From the NCBI GenBank assembly GCA_017400135.1, contig JAFPVJ010000027.1, positions 62,001-126,000 of the forward strand: DNA of 64,000 nt, in the 5' to 3' direction. The notes beneath the pieces are model-generated. The model was not told where the DNA came from. It did not search any database and saw only the letters and a program-made list of their open reading frames with translations. A program made the translations under genes and the position numbers. Positions 1 to 8,347 of the stretch are shown here, piece after piece (position 1 is the first letter of the stretch; every line of letters begins with the position of its first letter). Source of the stretch: Bacteroidales bacterium. Lineage in GTDB: Bacteria > Bacteroidota > Bacteroidia > Bacteroidales > UBA932.

Positions 1-448
1 AACCGACCGCGCACATCGGGATTTCCCCGTGGCGGAGGCGGAACTCTCCGACGCGCACGTGGCCGTCGATGCGGGCCTTTTCCGCGAAATCATCCTCGAC
101 GCCCTTGGCGGTCGCGACATCCTGCCGTCCCTCGTAATTGATGAAGACGCTCTCCTGCAGGACGAAAGAGGTGGATGCGACTTCCTCCCGCCCGTACAGC
201 CAGTCGAAGGCTTCTCCCTCGGGGAGGAATACCTTGCCCTCGGCGGGCCTGACGAGCGCATCGGGTGCGAGATCGTCCAGGTTCTGACGGATCAGTGAGT
301 CAAAGCCGTTGTAGACGGAGAGGATGATGACCAGGGCGGCTGTCCCGATGGCCATGCCGATGGCGCTGATCGCAGAAATGATGTTGATCACATTGTGCGA
401 TTTCCTGGCGAAAAGGTATCTTCTGGCGAAAAAAAACGGCAGGTTCAT
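1..448 (-). CDS. ABC transporter permease, FtsX/LolC-LolE type (3' end cut by window edge)
   Basis: The first 149 codons of an inner-membrane permease are present; the rest lies left of the window. The start MNLPFFFARRYLFARK is followed by a hydrophobic segment (about residues 20-45, with the run NVINIISAISAIGMAIGTAA), then a soluble domain beginning SLIRQNLDDLAPD. This N-terminal pattern is typical of LolC/LolE-like lipoprotein-release permeases, which pair with a LolD ATPase. The ATG at 448 lies about 20 bases downstream of a good -7 box (470-477), and no other gene intervenes. The family is recognised from the N-terminus only, so the exact role (lipoprotein release or another MacB/FtsX export function) cannot be fixed. 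Confidence 0.8.
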   Translation of the reverse strand, partial: MNLPFFFARRYLFARKSHNVINIISAISAIGMAIGTAALVIILSVYNGFDSLIRQNLDDLAPDALVRPAEGKVFLPEGEAFDWLYGREEVASTSFVLQESVFINYEGRQDVATAKGVEDDFAEKARIDGHVRVGEFRLRHGEIPMCAVG

Positions 449-469
449 TCCGGGACGTATAAAACCATA

Positions 470-499
470 CAAATATACTCTTTTGCCGTTAATTTCAAA
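470..499 (-). promoter_or_regulatory. Bacteroidota promoter of the FtsX-type permease
   Basis: Read on the minus strand, a perfect -7 box TATATTTG occupies 477-470 and a TTTG -33 element lies at 499-496, with an 18-base spacer. The expected transcription start is near 463, giving a leader of about 15 bases before the ATG at 448. Confidence 0.55.
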
Positions 500-598
500 A
501 GGCCGGTTACCTCGCGGCAGCCGACCTTTGAACGTGTACTAAAACCTAAACCTGCCTTATAGATGCAGGGTCCGGTCCAAACGTTGCACGCAAAAATG

Positions 599-625
599 AA
601 AAAAGGCCGGAAAAATCCAGCCTTT
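599..625 (-). terminator. Rho-independent terminator of the HC1-like gene
   Basis: On the minus strand AAAGGCTGGA, a TTTT loop and TCCGGCCTTT form a 10-bp stem with one wobble or mismatch, continuing into a T run. It begins about 20 bases after the stop codon of the histone-like gene. Confidence 0.75.
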
Positions 626-644
626 CATCCGTTGTGTCAGGAAT

Positions 645-821
645 TTATTTCTTGGCAACCTCGACGGAAACCTTACGGAACTCCTTCAGGTCCTTCATGA
701 GGGCCAGAGCGGCCTTACGGGCGCGGGCGCCGGCGGCCTTGTTTCCCTTGACAACCTGAGCTTCGGCGTTGACCTCAAACTCGGCGATGTTAGCCTTGAT
801 CTGTTCTACAAGCTTTTTCAT
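645..821 (-). CDS. Histone H1-like HC1 family DNA-binding protein
   Basis: A 58-residue gene too short for most ORF cut-offs. The product begins MKKLVEQIKANIAEF and continues with GNKAAGARARKAA, then KEFRKVSVEVAKK. It is rich in Lys, Ala and Glu and matches the small HC1-like nucleoid protein found across Bacteroidales, which is annotated as histone H1-like protein. The expected role is general DNA binding or compaction. It is monocistronic: a strong promoter lies at 871-902 and a clear terminator at 599-625. Family assignment is from recall of the sequence pattern; function in this organism is inferred. Confidence 0.85.
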   Translation of the reverse strand: MKKLVEQIKANIAEFEVNAEAQVVKGNKAAGARARKAALALMKDLKEFRKVSVEVAKK

Positions 822-870
822 AATGTTGTTAATATTAGTAAATTAGAGATACAGTTCTTCTCATTCGGTC

Positions 871-902
871 GCAAGGTAGGAAATACTTGAAATAATTGCA
901 AA
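871..902 (-). promoter_or_regulatory. Promoter of the HC1-like gene
   Basis: Minus-strand TTTG (902-899), a 20-base spacer and a -7 box TACCTTGC (878-871), one mismatch from TAnnTTTG. The leader is about 45 bases. The box lies between the pth stop and the HC1-like start. Confidence 0.65.
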
Positions 903-916
903 TTTTTTTTGAAAAA

Positions 917-1543
917 TCAGTCATTCTCTTGACTTTGCGGCTTGGAATTGAGGAAATTCATCGCAAAATCGGGCCCTGCCGTGCAGTAAGTCTGGATGCC
1001 GTCGCGGATACGCAGTCCGGTACGGGCGATCAGTTCCTCTTTCTCCGGCCCCAGCTCTCCGAGGACATAGTCGATCTGTTCCCCCGGATGGAAATCATTG
1101 CCGATGCCGATGCGGATGCGGGCGAAACGCTTCGTCCCCAGGCAGTCCTGGATGCTCTTCAGCCCGTTGTGGCCGCCGTCGCTGCCCTGAAGGCGCATCC
1201 GGACCGTGCCGAAAGGCAGGTTCAGGTCGTCGCAGATGACGATCACGTTGGACAGGGGAAGCTTGATTTTCTGGATCCAGTACAACACGGCATTGCCGCT
1301 GAGATTCATGTAGGTCGAAGGCTTGAGCAGGTGGATCTTCCGGCCCCGGTAGGGGAAGACGGCGACGGAGCCGTAGCGTTTGGATTCAAAAAGGATATTG
1401 GATGCCTGCGCCCAGGCATCCAATACCATGAATCCGAGATTGTGTCTCGTATGGGCATACTCGTTGCCGATGTTACCCAATCCGACGACCAAGTAGTTCA
1501 TACTGGGATCGACAATCTCTTTCTTTCTCCGGAAGAAGCACAT
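917..1543 (-). CDS. pth: Peptidyl-tRNA hydrolase
   Basis: Cleaves peptidyl-tRNA released from stalled ribosomes; cytoplasmic. The family motifs are all present: GLGNIGNEY near the N-terminus, the catalytic His in YAHTRHNLGF, KPSTYMNLSG, ICDDLNLPFG and GGHNGLKSI. The annotated ATG overlaps the rplY stop (TAATG), which suggests translational coupling and gives a 14-residue extension before MNYLVVGLGN. Many homologues begin at that second Met (position 1501), so the true start is one of these two. At 208 residues, or 194 from the inner start, it has normal length. Co-transcribed with rplY, a common arrangement. Confidence 0.95.
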   Translation of the reverse strand: MCFFRRKKEIVDPSMNYLVVGLGNIGNEYAHTRHNLGFMVLDAWAQASNILFESKRYGSVAVFPYRGRKIHLLKPSTYMNLSGNAVLYWIQKIKLPLSNVIVICDDLNLPFGTVRMRLQGSDGGHNGLKSIQDCLGTKRFARIRIGIGNDFHPGEQIDYVLGELGPEKEELIARTGLRIRDGIQTYCTAGPDFAMNFLNSKPQSQEND

Positions 1544-2121
1544 TACTCTTCGACGGGAGCCTCAGCCACGCTGTTGCGGGTGGACTTGACGCCGCAGATG
1601 ACGGCACCCTTCTGGGTGAGGATGGTGACATTCTCCGCCTGGAGGTCGCCGGCCTTGAACTGCTGGTCCAGCTGCAGGGGAGTGATGTCGATCGGGAGAG
1701 AATCCGGCAGGTCGGCCATCTTGGCGCTGACCTTCACCTCGCGGAGAAGCTGGTAGAACTTGCCACCACGCTGCACGCCGGCGGCGTGACCGGAGATGAC
1801 GAGCGGAACCATGATCGCGATGGGCTTCACCTCGTCGACGGCGAGGAAGTCCACGTGCAGGCACTCGTCGGAGACGGGATGCCACTGGAGCTCGTGAAGG
1901 ACGGCGGTGTAAGCCTGGCCATTGTCAAGCTTGAGGTCCACGATGTAAGACTTCGGAGTGTTGGTGAGACCCTTGAGCTCCTTCGCGTCGACGGTGAAGA
2001 GGACATTGTCCATACCGAGACCATAGAGGTTGCAAGGGACGAGGCCCTGACGGCGGAAAGCCTTGATGACGGCCTTGTTGGCGGCCTGACGGATCTGGCC
2101 TTTCAATTCAAAATGCTGCAT
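1543..2121 (-). CDS. rplY: 50S ribosomal protein L25/general stress protein Ctc
   Basis: 192 residues, the long Ctc form: an N-terminal L25 5S-rRNA-binding domain (MQHFELKGQIRQAANKAV, then RRQGLVPCNLYG) and a C-terminal TL5/Ctc beta domain (VPLVISGHAAGVQRGGKF, then PIDITPL). It binds 5S rRNA in the large subunit. The C-terminus is acidic (EAPVEE), as in other Bacteroidota. It is the first gene of a two-gene operon with pth. The roughly 80-base leader contains two hairpins (described separately). Confidence 0.95.
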   Translation of the reverse strand: MQHFELKGQIRQAANKAVIKAFRRQGLVPCNLYGLGMDNVLFTVDAKELKGLTNTPKSYIVDLKLDNGQAYTAVLHELQWHPVSDECLHVDFLAVDEVKPIAIMVPLVISGHAAGVQRGGKFYQLLREVKVSAKMADLPDSLPIDITPLQLDQQFKAGDLQAENVTILTQKGAVICGVKSTRNSVAEAPVEE

Positions 2122-2148
2122 TGTAAGTTTGTTAAAATGTGTTACTCA

Positions 2149-2195
2149 GGCTGTCAAAAGCAGCCCCCATTGCACCAAAAAGCGCAGGGCTTTTT
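2149..2195 (-). promoter_or_regulatory. Structured leader of rplY with two hairpins
   Basis: Between the predicted transcription start (about 2201) and the rplY ATG (2121), the minus-strand RNA can form AAAAAGC-5 nt-GCTTTTT (2195-2177) and then GGCTG-7 nt-CAGCC (2165-2149). The first could act as a weak attenuator, the second as a protein- or ribosome-sensitive stem. Autoregulation by L25 is an inference only. Confidence 0.35.
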
Positions 2196-2207
2196 CAAAA
2201 TGCGCGG

Positions 2208-2237
2208 CAAAGATAGGAAAAAAAACTTATTGGACAA
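2208..2237 (-). promoter_or_regulatory. Promoter of rplY-pth
   Basis: Perfect minus-strand -7 box TATCTTTG at 2215-2208, a 19-base spacer and a TTG -33 element at 2237-2235. The promoter overlaps the last codons of the upstream C11 peptidase gene (stop at 2227-2229). Confidence 0.7.
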
Positions 2238-3522
2238 GCGAAGTTGCTTTGTTCCAGGCCAATGTCTTGTAATATTCGTCCAGATAGGCGCTGCCGTTGT
2301 TGGGCAGGTACATGCTGAGGCCGCAGTAAGCCCGGAAGGTGAAACCTCCGGATCTGGGCATGAAGGCCGGCGTATGGATCTCATAACTGACGCATTCCGC
2401 AAGGGCCCTGTCAACGGCGGAAGAACCGGCTCCGGCCTGGTCCAGGATGTCCTTCAGGTCATAAAACCAGTGGTGGGATGCGCGGAACAGGGGTTGCACG
2501 GAAGAAGGCCTGACGGTTGCAATGGCCGTTCTCCCGTCCTCGAAGGCGGTCCGGCAGGCGGCGGCCAGAGCCTCCAGCTTGCTGCAGTCAATCAGGCTGT
2601 AGGAGGCGGACTGATAGTCTCCGCTTTGGGAAGAATAGCATTCGTAATAATCATCCAAGACGCCCTTGATGTCGGGATCTCCACTTTTGAGCAGACGAGC
2701 CGCGATTTTCGTGTAATCCAGACCATCGGCCAGGATTTCCGTGGGGGAGAAGCCCAGGAAGGAGCACTTGTCCTTCAGCTCGTAGGCCACTTCGACACAG
2801 CCCATGAGGCAAATGTCCATCAGGATATAATCAAAGTGGAAGGGAATTCCGGCAGCCAGGTCCTTGATGTCCATTTCGTAGGAATACTGGGTCCCTCCTT
2901 CATTGGTGCGTTCTTCCCCGAAGGAACGGACCTTGGGCCCGGGTAACGGCTCGGTCTCTTCGTAAAGGACAGGGCCGGAAGGGAAGGTGATGCGAGGCGC
3001 CACTTTGGCCCCCGTTCCGCCGGTGGCGACCTGGTATTTGTCCGGATGGCCGTAGTAGTCGATGGGCAGCCAGCCGGTGCCGTGGGAGGCAAAGATCATC
3101 CCGTAATGGTCGGACTTGAAAGTTTCGGCGACATAGTTGAGGCTCCGGGCCATCACTTCTTTCTTGGTCAGGAAATCGCTCTCACCCAGACGCGTGAGCG
3201 TGTCCAGGACCGGCGTACCCTTCTTGTCCTTGTACAGACGGATGATGCAGGGCTTCGTCTTGACTCCGTAGAGGCCGTAGGAAGTCGGGTGGTGGCCGAC
3301 GATCACGATGGCCTTGTCGTCGCCGGCTGCAGGGAGGTCTCCCTGCGTGAATTCATGGATGTCCTCCCGCAGATTCTCGGACAGGCTGTTGCAGCCCGCC
3401 TGGTACAGGATCAGGACCTTGTCGTACTTTTTCTCCTTGGATTTCTTGCAGCAACGGTCCTCGCAGCCGACGCACAAAATTGCGACGGCGAGCAGTACGA
3501 CGAGTGCCTTCAATCCTTTCAT
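2227..3522 (-). CDS. Clostripain-family (C11) cysteine peptidase, lipoprotein
   Basis: A 431-residue predicted exported lipoprotein: signal peptide MKGLKALVVLLAVAILCVGC with lipobox Cys20, then a Cys/Lys-rich stretch (EDRCCKKSKEKK). The C11 catalytic pair is visible: His147 in FASHGTGW and Cys238 in DICLMGC. C11 enzymes of gut Bacteroidales (clostripain, fragipain) cleave after Arg or Lys and often mature by autocleavage. Likely cell-surface or periplasmic; substrate unknown. It is transcribed from its own promoter, divergent from tyrS. Length fits single-domain members. Confidence 0.9.
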   Translation of the reverse strand: MKGLKALVVLLAVAILCVGCEDRCCKKSKEKKYDKVLILYQAGCNSLSENLREDIHEFTQGDLPAAGDDKAIVIVGHHPTSYGLYGVKTKPCIIRLYKDKKGTPVLDTLTRLGESDFLTKKEVMARSLNYVAETFKSDHYGMIFASHGTGWLPIDYYGHPDKYQVATGGTGAKVAPRITFPSGPVLYEETEPLPGPKVRSFGEERTNEGGTQYSYEMDIKDLAAGIPFHFDYILMDICLMGCVEVAYELKDKCSFLGFSPTEILADGLDYTKIAARLLKSGDPDIKGVLDDYYECYSSQSGDYQSASYSLIDCSKLEALAAACRTAFEDGRTAIATVRPSSVQPLFRASHHWFYDLKDILDQAGAGSSAVDRALAECVSYEIHTPAFMPRSGGFTFRAYCGLSMYLPNNGSAYLDEYYKTLAWNKATSLVQ

Positions 3523-3529
3523 ATCGTGG

Positions 3530-3537
3530 CAAAGTTA
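3530..3537 (-). promoter_or_regulatory. -7 box of the C11 peptidase gene
   Basis: Minus-strand TAACTTTG, 8 bases upstream of the ATG at 3522. I see no convincing -33 element. It lies back to back with the tyrS -7 box at 3550-3557. Confidence 0.5.
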
Positions 3538-3549
3538 AGATAATTTGAC

Positions 3550-3557
3550 TAAATTTG
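3550..3557 (+). promoter_or_regulatory. -7 box of tyrS-rbfA
   Basis: Plus-strand TAAATTTG, 28 bases before the tyrS ATG at 3586, in the 63-base divergent spacer shared with the C11 peptidase gene. The -33 element is not clear. Confidence 0.5.
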
Positions 3558-3585
3558 CACTGATTTTGTATATATCGATCAGAAG

Positions 3586-4875
3586 ATGAAGAATTTTGTA
3601 CAGGAACTGACCTGGCGCGGCATGATCCAGGACATCATGCCCGGAACGGAAGAAAAACTGATGGAGGGCCCGACGGCCGCCTACGTCGGCATCGATCCGA
3701 CGGCGGATTCGCTGCATATCGGGCACCTTGTCAGTGTCATGATACTCAAGCATTTCCAGAACTGCGGCCACAAGCCCATCGCCCTGGTGGGCGGTGCGAC
3801 CGGCATGATCGGAGACCCTTCGATGAAGTCCGCCGAGCGCAACCTGCTGGACGAGGAAACCCTGAACCACAACGTCGCCTGCATCAAGGCGCAGCTGGCC
3901 CGCTTCCTCGATTTCGAGTCGGACGCCCCCAACAAGGCGGAGCTCGTCAACAACTACGACTGGATGAAGGATTACACTTTCATCAACTTCATCCGGGACA
4001 TCGGCAAGCACATCACCGTCAATTACATGATGGCCAAGGACTCCGTCAAGAAGCGCCTGTCGCGCGACTCCAGCGAGGGCATGTCCTTCACCGAGTTCAG
4101 CTACCAGCTGATGCAGGGTTATGACTTCTACTGGCTGTGGAAGAACAAGGGCTGCGTCCTCCAGCTGGGAGGCAGCGACCAGTGGGGCAACATCACGACC
4201 GGCACGGAGCTGATCCGGCGCATGGACGGCGGCGAAGCCTTCGCCCTGACCTGCCCGCTGATCCGCAAGGCCGACGGGACTAAGTTCGGCAAGACCGAGA
4301 AGGGCAACATCTGGCTCGATCCCGAGCGCACCTCGCCCTACGAGTTCTATCAGTTCTGGCTCAATGTGGCCGACGACGATGCCGAGCGCTACATCAAGAT
4401 CTTCACGATGCTGGACCGCGAGACGATCGAGTCTGCCATCGCGGAGCACCGCGAGGATCCCGGCCGCCGCAGCCTGCAGAAACTGCTGGCCAGGGAGATA
4501 ACCATCATGGTCCACGGCCAGGAGGCCTTCGAGAATGCCGTAGCCGCCACGCAGCTGCTTTTCGGCAACGTTTCCTCCGAGGTTTTCCGCAAGATGGACG
4601 AGCGGACGGTCCGGGAGGTCTTCGCCAACGTGCCGTCCTTCGAGGTCGAGGCCGCGGAGTTCCCCTGCAACCTGCTCGACCTGCTGGCCGTCAAGACGCA
4701 GGTGTTCCCCTCCAAGGGTGAAGCCCGCAAGATGGTCCAGGGCGGCGGCGTGTCCCTCAACAAGGAGAAAGTCTCCGACATCAACGCCGAAGTGACGTCC
4801 GCGGACATCATCAACGGCCATTACATCCTGGCCCAGAAGGGCAAGAAGAACTATTATATCATCAACGTCAAGTAA
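3586..4875 (+). CDS. tyrS: Tyrosyl-tRNA synthetase
   Basis: Class I aminoacyl-tRNA synthetase charging tRNA-Tyr. The HIGH motif is H44-I-G-H47 (SLHIGHLVS), and the KMSKS equivalent is KFGKT ([12 protein letters not shown]), as in TyrS-type enzymes. [12 protein letters not shown] is the tyrosine-pocket signature. The C-terminal S4-like RNA-binding domain is present ([19 protein letters not shown]). 429 residues is the normal size. The stop codon is followed directly by the rbfA ATG. Confidence 0.98.
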   Translation: MKNFVQELTWRGMIQDIMPGTEEKLMEGPTAAYVGIDPTADSLHIGHLVSVMILKHFQNCGHKPIALVGGATGMIGDPSMKSAERNLLDEETLNHNVACIKAQLARFLDFESDAPNKAELVNNYDWMKDYTFINFIRDIGKHITVNYMMAKDSVKKRLSRDSSEGMSFTEFSYQLMQGYDFYWLWKNKGCVLQLGGSDQWGNITTGTELIRRMDGGEAFALTCPLIRKADGTKFGKTEKGNIWLDPERTSPYEFYQFWLNVADDDAERYIKIFTMLDRETIESAIAEHREDPGRRSLQKLLAREITIMVHGQEAFENAVAATQLLFGNVSSEVFRKMDERTVREVFANVPSFEVEAAEFPCNLLDLLAVKTQVFPSKGEARKMVQGGGVSLNKEKVSDINAEVTSADIINGHYILAQKGKKNYYIINVK

Positions 4876-5223
4876 ATGGACAAGGCACCGACCACCCGAC
4901 AGTTGAAAGTCGCACGGGAGATCCAGAAAGATCTCGCGGAGATCCTGCGCAGCAAGGGGATGGCCGTCTTCGACGGGGCCATGGTCACCGTCAGCGAAGT
5001 GCGGGTCAGCCCTGACCTGTCCATCGCCAAGACCTACGTCAGCATCTTCCCTTCGGAGAAAGCGGAAAAGGTGATGACGATCCTGGAAGAAAATGTGCGG
5101 GGATACCGCGGGGAGCTCGGCCGCAAGGTCGGCAAGCAGTTCCGCATCGTCCCCGAGATCGTTTTTTATCTCGATACTTCCCTCGATTATGCCGAGCATA
5201 TCGAGGAACTGCTGAAAAAGTAA
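4876..5223 (+). CDS. rbfA: Ribosome-binding factor A
   Basis: 115-residue 30S maturation factor with a KH-like fold, binding the 16S 5' domain. The start TTRQLKVAREIQKDLAEIL and the segment VTVSEVRVSPDLSIAKTYVSIF match the family, and the C-terminal PEIVFYLDTSLDYAEHIEELL is characteristic. It begins the base after the tyrS stop, so the two are co-transcribed; the M6 protease gene follows 13 bases later. Confidence 0.95.
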   Translation: MDKAPTTRQLKVAREIQKDLAEILRSKGMAVFDGAMVTVSEVRVSPDLSIAKTYVSIFPSEKAEKVMTILEENVRGYRGELGRKVGKQFRIVPEIVFYLDTSLDYAEHIEELLKK

Positions 5224-5236
5224 TTCCGGCCCGACC

Positions 5237-7318
5237 GTGAAACGCCTCTGCTTCTGCCTGACCTGCCTGATCCTGGCCGTGCTCCCGCTCGGAGCGGTGC
5301 CGGCCAAGCCGGGTGTGCTGCGTCACACGCAGCCGGACGGAACCGTGGTGGAATACGTCATCCGTGGCGACGAGAACGGGCATTGCATGATGACGACGGA
5401 CGGGTGTGCGCTCATCCTGGATGATGCGACGCGGACCCTCCGTTACGCTTTTTATGACGCGGACGGGCGCAAGCGCGATTCCGGCGTCGCCGTCGGGGCT
5501 TCCGGTGCGGAAGCGGCCCTCGCCGCGAGCCGGGCGATCCCGTACGGCCGGATCCGGCGCAGCGCCGCCAGGCGGCGTTTCCATCCCGCTTTGCCGGAGA
5601 AGCCAGCTCTGACCCGTGCCGAGGAAACGCCACAGAGCCGGGCTATCGTCATCCTGGCTCAGTTCCAGGACATCGCGTTCCGTTTCACACAGGAGGATTT
5701 CCAGCACCTGCTCAATCAGCAGGGTTATGATTACGAGGGGGCTTCCGGCAGTGCGCTCGAGTATTTCAACGCCCAGTTCCGGGGTGCGCGGGACTTTATC
5801 TTTGACGTGGGGCCGGTTGTCACCCTGAGCCGGGATCACGCTTATTACGGGGAGGACGACGAAGAAGGAAACGACCTTCGTGCCGCCCTCGCGGTGGCGG
5901 AGGCCTGCGCCCTGTCCGATGCGGAGGTCGATTTCTCGCAGTATGACTTCATCTATGTCTTCTATGCGGGCGGCAATCCCGCCGACGGGGGCGCTTCGGA
6001 TGACCATATCTGGCCGCACGCCTGGGATCTGCTTTCCGCGGGCATCCGCCTGCGCCTGGACGGCAAGTTGATCACGAACTACGCGATGTCGTCGGAATTG
6101 ATGAACCTGGGTCGCACGCCTTTGAATTTTACCGGCATCGGAACCTTCTGCCACGAGTTCAGCCATATCCTCGGACTGCCCGATTTCTACGACGTGGATG
6201 AAGAGAGGAGTGGCGGACAGTCGGACGGACTTTGGGGGACGCTCTCCCTGATGGACAGCGGCAATTACAACAACGACGGAAGGACGCCGCCGAACTATTC
6301 CGTCGTCGAGTTGGAGATGCTCGGTCTGCTGGAGCCGGAACCCCTGGAGGCCGGAATCTGGTCCCTGAATCCGATGACGACGACACGCCGGGGCTTCCGT
6401 ATGGATACGGACACGGAAGGGGAGTATTTCCTTTTCGAGTGCCGTGCTTCCTCGGGCTGGGACCGTTTCATCGGAGGCAGCGGCCTGCTGGTCTATCAGT
6501 TGGACAAGTCCGACCGTGACGCCGGCTATTCCGAGGATTCGGAGATCAACATGACCGCCGCGCAGCGCTGGGAGTACAACGAAGTCAACTGCCGGCCGGA
6601 CCATCCTTGTGCCCGAATCGTTGCGGCCCTGCCGCGCGCCTCGTCCGTTTCGCAGGTTTTCTTTCCGTATGGTACGCATATCGCGCTCACGCCCGTGTCC
6701 GATCCGCCTTTCGCGTTTTGGAGCGGAGAAACGTCCCCCTATTCGATCGTCGGGATCAAGAAACTGAGCGGTGTCATCAATTTCTCCGTCAACGGCCCGA
6801 TCGCGCTGGATGAGGAGGATGTGTTCCAGGATGCCGCCATCTTCAACTGGCACACCGATGTGGAGTCCTGCAAGCGGCTGCCCACCCTGGTGCGCTGGAC
6901 GGACTCGAACGGTACGACGGAAGAGCGGCTGGTGGAGCCCTACGAATCGGGAGAATATGCCCTGGTGCTGGAAGACCTGAAGCCGGGAGAACGCTACGAC
7001 TTCTCCCTCTGCTATGTCATCGACGATGAGGAAGTTTTCCCGTTCGGCCTGACCTTCACCACGTCGCGGTATGGTGGCCTGCCTTATATCCACATGGGCT
7101 CCCGCCGTACCTCCAATGCTTCCGCGAAAAACAAGATCCCACTGCGCGTGATGAATGCGCAGGGCGCGACAGGGGTGGCCTGGACGCTGAACGGACGCAG
7201 CATCGTTCCCGATGCGGACGGGTATTATGAAATACGGAGAGCGGGTACGCTCAAGGCCGTCGTGAGCTATTCCGACGGGACGCAAGACATTATCATCAGG
7301 GAGGTTTCCGTCAAATGA
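5237..7318 (+). CDS. M6-family secreted metalloprotease (immune inhibitor A-like)
   Basis: 693 residues with a signal peptide (MKRLCFCLTCLILAVLPLGA). The start is GTG, 13 bases after rbfA. The catalytic zinc motif is H306-E-F-S-H310-ILGLPD, the extended HExxHxxGxxD of M6 peptidases. Before it lie SRAIVILAQFQD and a propeptide-like N-terminal region with DGTVVEY and DGCALIL, also typical of bacterial M6 proteins. The C-terminal third appears to be beta-rich accessory domains with a fibronectin-like segment (EDLKPGERYDFSLCYVID). It overlaps the next gene by 4 bases (ATGA). Likely surface or secreted; target unknown. Confidence 0.88.
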   Translation: MKRLCFCLTCLILAVLPLGAVPAKPGVLRHTQPDGTVVEYVIRGDENGHCMMTTDGCALILDDATRTLRYAFYDADGRKRDSGVAVGASGAEAALAASRAIPYGRIRRSAARRRFHPALPEKPALTRAEETPQSRAIVILAQFQDIAFRFTQEDFQHLLNQQGYDYEGASGSALEYFNAQFRGARDFIFDVGPVVTLSRDHAYYGEDDEEGNDLRAALAVAEACALSDAEVDFSQYDFIYVFYAGGNPADGGASDDHIWPHAWDLLSAGIRLRLDGKLITNYAMSSELMNLGRTPLNFTGIGTFCHEFSHILGLPDFYDVDEERSGGQSDGLWGTLSLMDSGNYNNDGRTPPNYSVVELEMLGLLEPEPLEAGIWSLNPMTTTRRGFRMDTDTEGEYFLFECRASSGWDRFIGGSGLLVYQLDKSDRDAGYSEDSEINMTAAQRWEYNEVNCRPDHPCARIVAALPRASSVSQVFFPYGTHIALTPVSDPPFAFWSGETSPYSIVGIKKLSGVINFSVNGPIALDEEDVFQDAAIFNWHTDVESCKRLPTLVRWTDSNGTTEERLVEPYESGEYALVLEDLKPGERYDFSLCYVIDDEEVFPFGLTFTTSRYGGLPYIHMGSRRTSNASAKNKIPLRVMNAQGATGVAWTLNGRSIVPDADGYYEIRRAGTLKAVVSYSDGTQDIIIREVSVK

Positions 7319-7728
7319 GGCACTGGTATCGCATAGGATGGCTGCTGGCTTTCGCGCTGCTCGCGGCAGGTTGCAACCGGGATGGATTCAGCAAGTCCGA
7401 CCTGGAGATCACGAACGTCTGTCTCAAGGTCAAGGGCATCGTGGCGTATGAGTACATTCCCGAAGCTTCCCAGATCGCCTTCAACCGGGGGCGTAAGGAG
7501 TTCCGTGCCGGCACGGACACCATGTCCGATTATTTCCTGCTGAGGATGTCGGATGTCCCGCGTGAAAACGGCCAGGTCTTCACGGGATACCTTCAGTGGA
7601 CGACGGACGATGACATCGTGACGCGCAGCAACCTGTCTTTCAAGGTCGAAAGGATAGGGGACGACGGGACGGTGTGGCTCTGGTGCGCCGCACAGAAAAT
7701 CACGGTCGTGATCAAACTGCTGAATTAG
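7315..7728 (+). CDS. Small lipoprotein of unknown function, coupled to the M6 protease
   Basis: 137 residues with a clear lipoprotein signal ([20 protein letters not shown]). The mature part is beta-rich and ends in [18 protein letters not shown] recognise no family. The ATGA overlap with the M6 protease suggests coupled translation, so it may be a partner, anchor or inhibitor of the protease (inference). Its stop overlaps the tdk stop on the other strand by 4 bases. Confidence 0.75.
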   Translation: MRHWYRIGWLLAFALLAAGCNRDGFSKSDLEITNVCLKVKGIVAYEYIPEASQIAFNRGRKEFRAGTDTMSDYFLLRMSDVPRENGQVFTGYLQWTTDDDIVTRSNLSFKVERIGDDGTVWLWCAAQKITVVIKLLN

Positions 7729-8300
7729 GCCTTTTCTGCTTTGATCGCCTCGTTGTAGCAATTCCTGCACAACGGCTCATAGACATCCTTTTCTCCGAGG
7801 ACGACCAGTTTCTTGCTCTTGGACAGCCGGTGGGAGTGGTTGGCGAGGGCGCCGCAGCGCACGCAGATGGCGTGGACTTTCTGCACGTCCTCCGCCACGG
7901 CCAGCAGGGCCGGAATGGGGCCGAATGGCTTGCCGAGATAATCGGTGTCCAGACCGGCGATGATGACGCGGATGCCGCGGTCGGCCAGGGTCTGGGCCAC
8001 GCTGACGAGACTTTCGTCGAAGAACTGCGCCTCGTCGATGCCGACGACTTCGGTGTCCGCAGGCACGTCAAGCATCTCGGCAGGAGAGGAAATGGGTTTC
8101 GACTTGATGCTGTGGAGGTCGTGCGAGACGACATCTTCATCGGAGTAACGTTTGTCGATGACGGGCTTGAACGTCGCGATCTTCTGGTTGGCGAACTGGG
8201 CCCTTTTCAGCCTTCTGATCAGTTCTTCGGTCTTGCCGGAAAACATGGAGCCGCAAATTACTTCGATGCAGCCGGATTTTTTGAAACTTTCTGAAAACAT
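7725..8300 (-). CDS. tdk: Thymidine kinase
   Basis: Salvage kinase phosphorylating thymidine with ATP. The P-loop [14 protein letters not shown], the DEAQFF Walker-B-like motif and the zinc ribbon cysteines (CVRC and CRNC) identify type II TK. I chose the ATG at 8300 ([14 protein letters not shown], 191 residues). A longer reading from a TTG at 8327 would begin inside the -7 box at 8325-8332 and so cannot be transcribed from it. Convergent 3' overlap of 4 bases with the small lipoprotein gene. Confidence 0.95.
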   Translation of the reverse strand: MFSESFKKSGCIEVICGSMFSGKTEELIRRLKRAQFANQKIATFKPVIDKRYSDEDVVSHDLHSIKSKPISSPAEMLDVPADTEVVGIDEAQFFDESLVSVAQTLADRGIRVIIAGLDTDYLGKPFGPIPALLAVAEDVQKVHAICVRCGALANHSHRLSKSKKLVVLGEKDVYEPLCRNCYNEAIKAEKA

Positions 8301-8305
8301 TTCCT

Positions 8306-8332
8306 TACTTTTGCAGTACTTGTGCAAATGTA
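8306..8332. promoter_or_regulatory. Back-to-back promoters of tdk and the Glu-Pro-linker gene
   Basis: Plus strand: -7 box TACTTTTG at 8306-8313, with a possible TTTG -33 at 8280-8283 (22-base spacer), serving the gene at 8348. Minus strand: -7 box TACATTTG at 8332-8325, serving tdk. The two transcription units start within about 30 bases of each other, so their polymerase footprints overlap. Confidence 0.6.
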
Positions 8333-8347
8333 AAAAAGTTTTGCGTT

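Noticed and set aside
3535-5307. 590-codon open frame on the minus strand
   Set aside because: Antisense to tyrS and rbfA, which are certain.
5039-7285. 748-codon open frame on the minus strand
   Set aside because: It is antisense to rbfA and the M6 protease, both of which have clear motifs; long shadow frames are expected in G+C-rich coding DNA. Its product has no recognisable motif.
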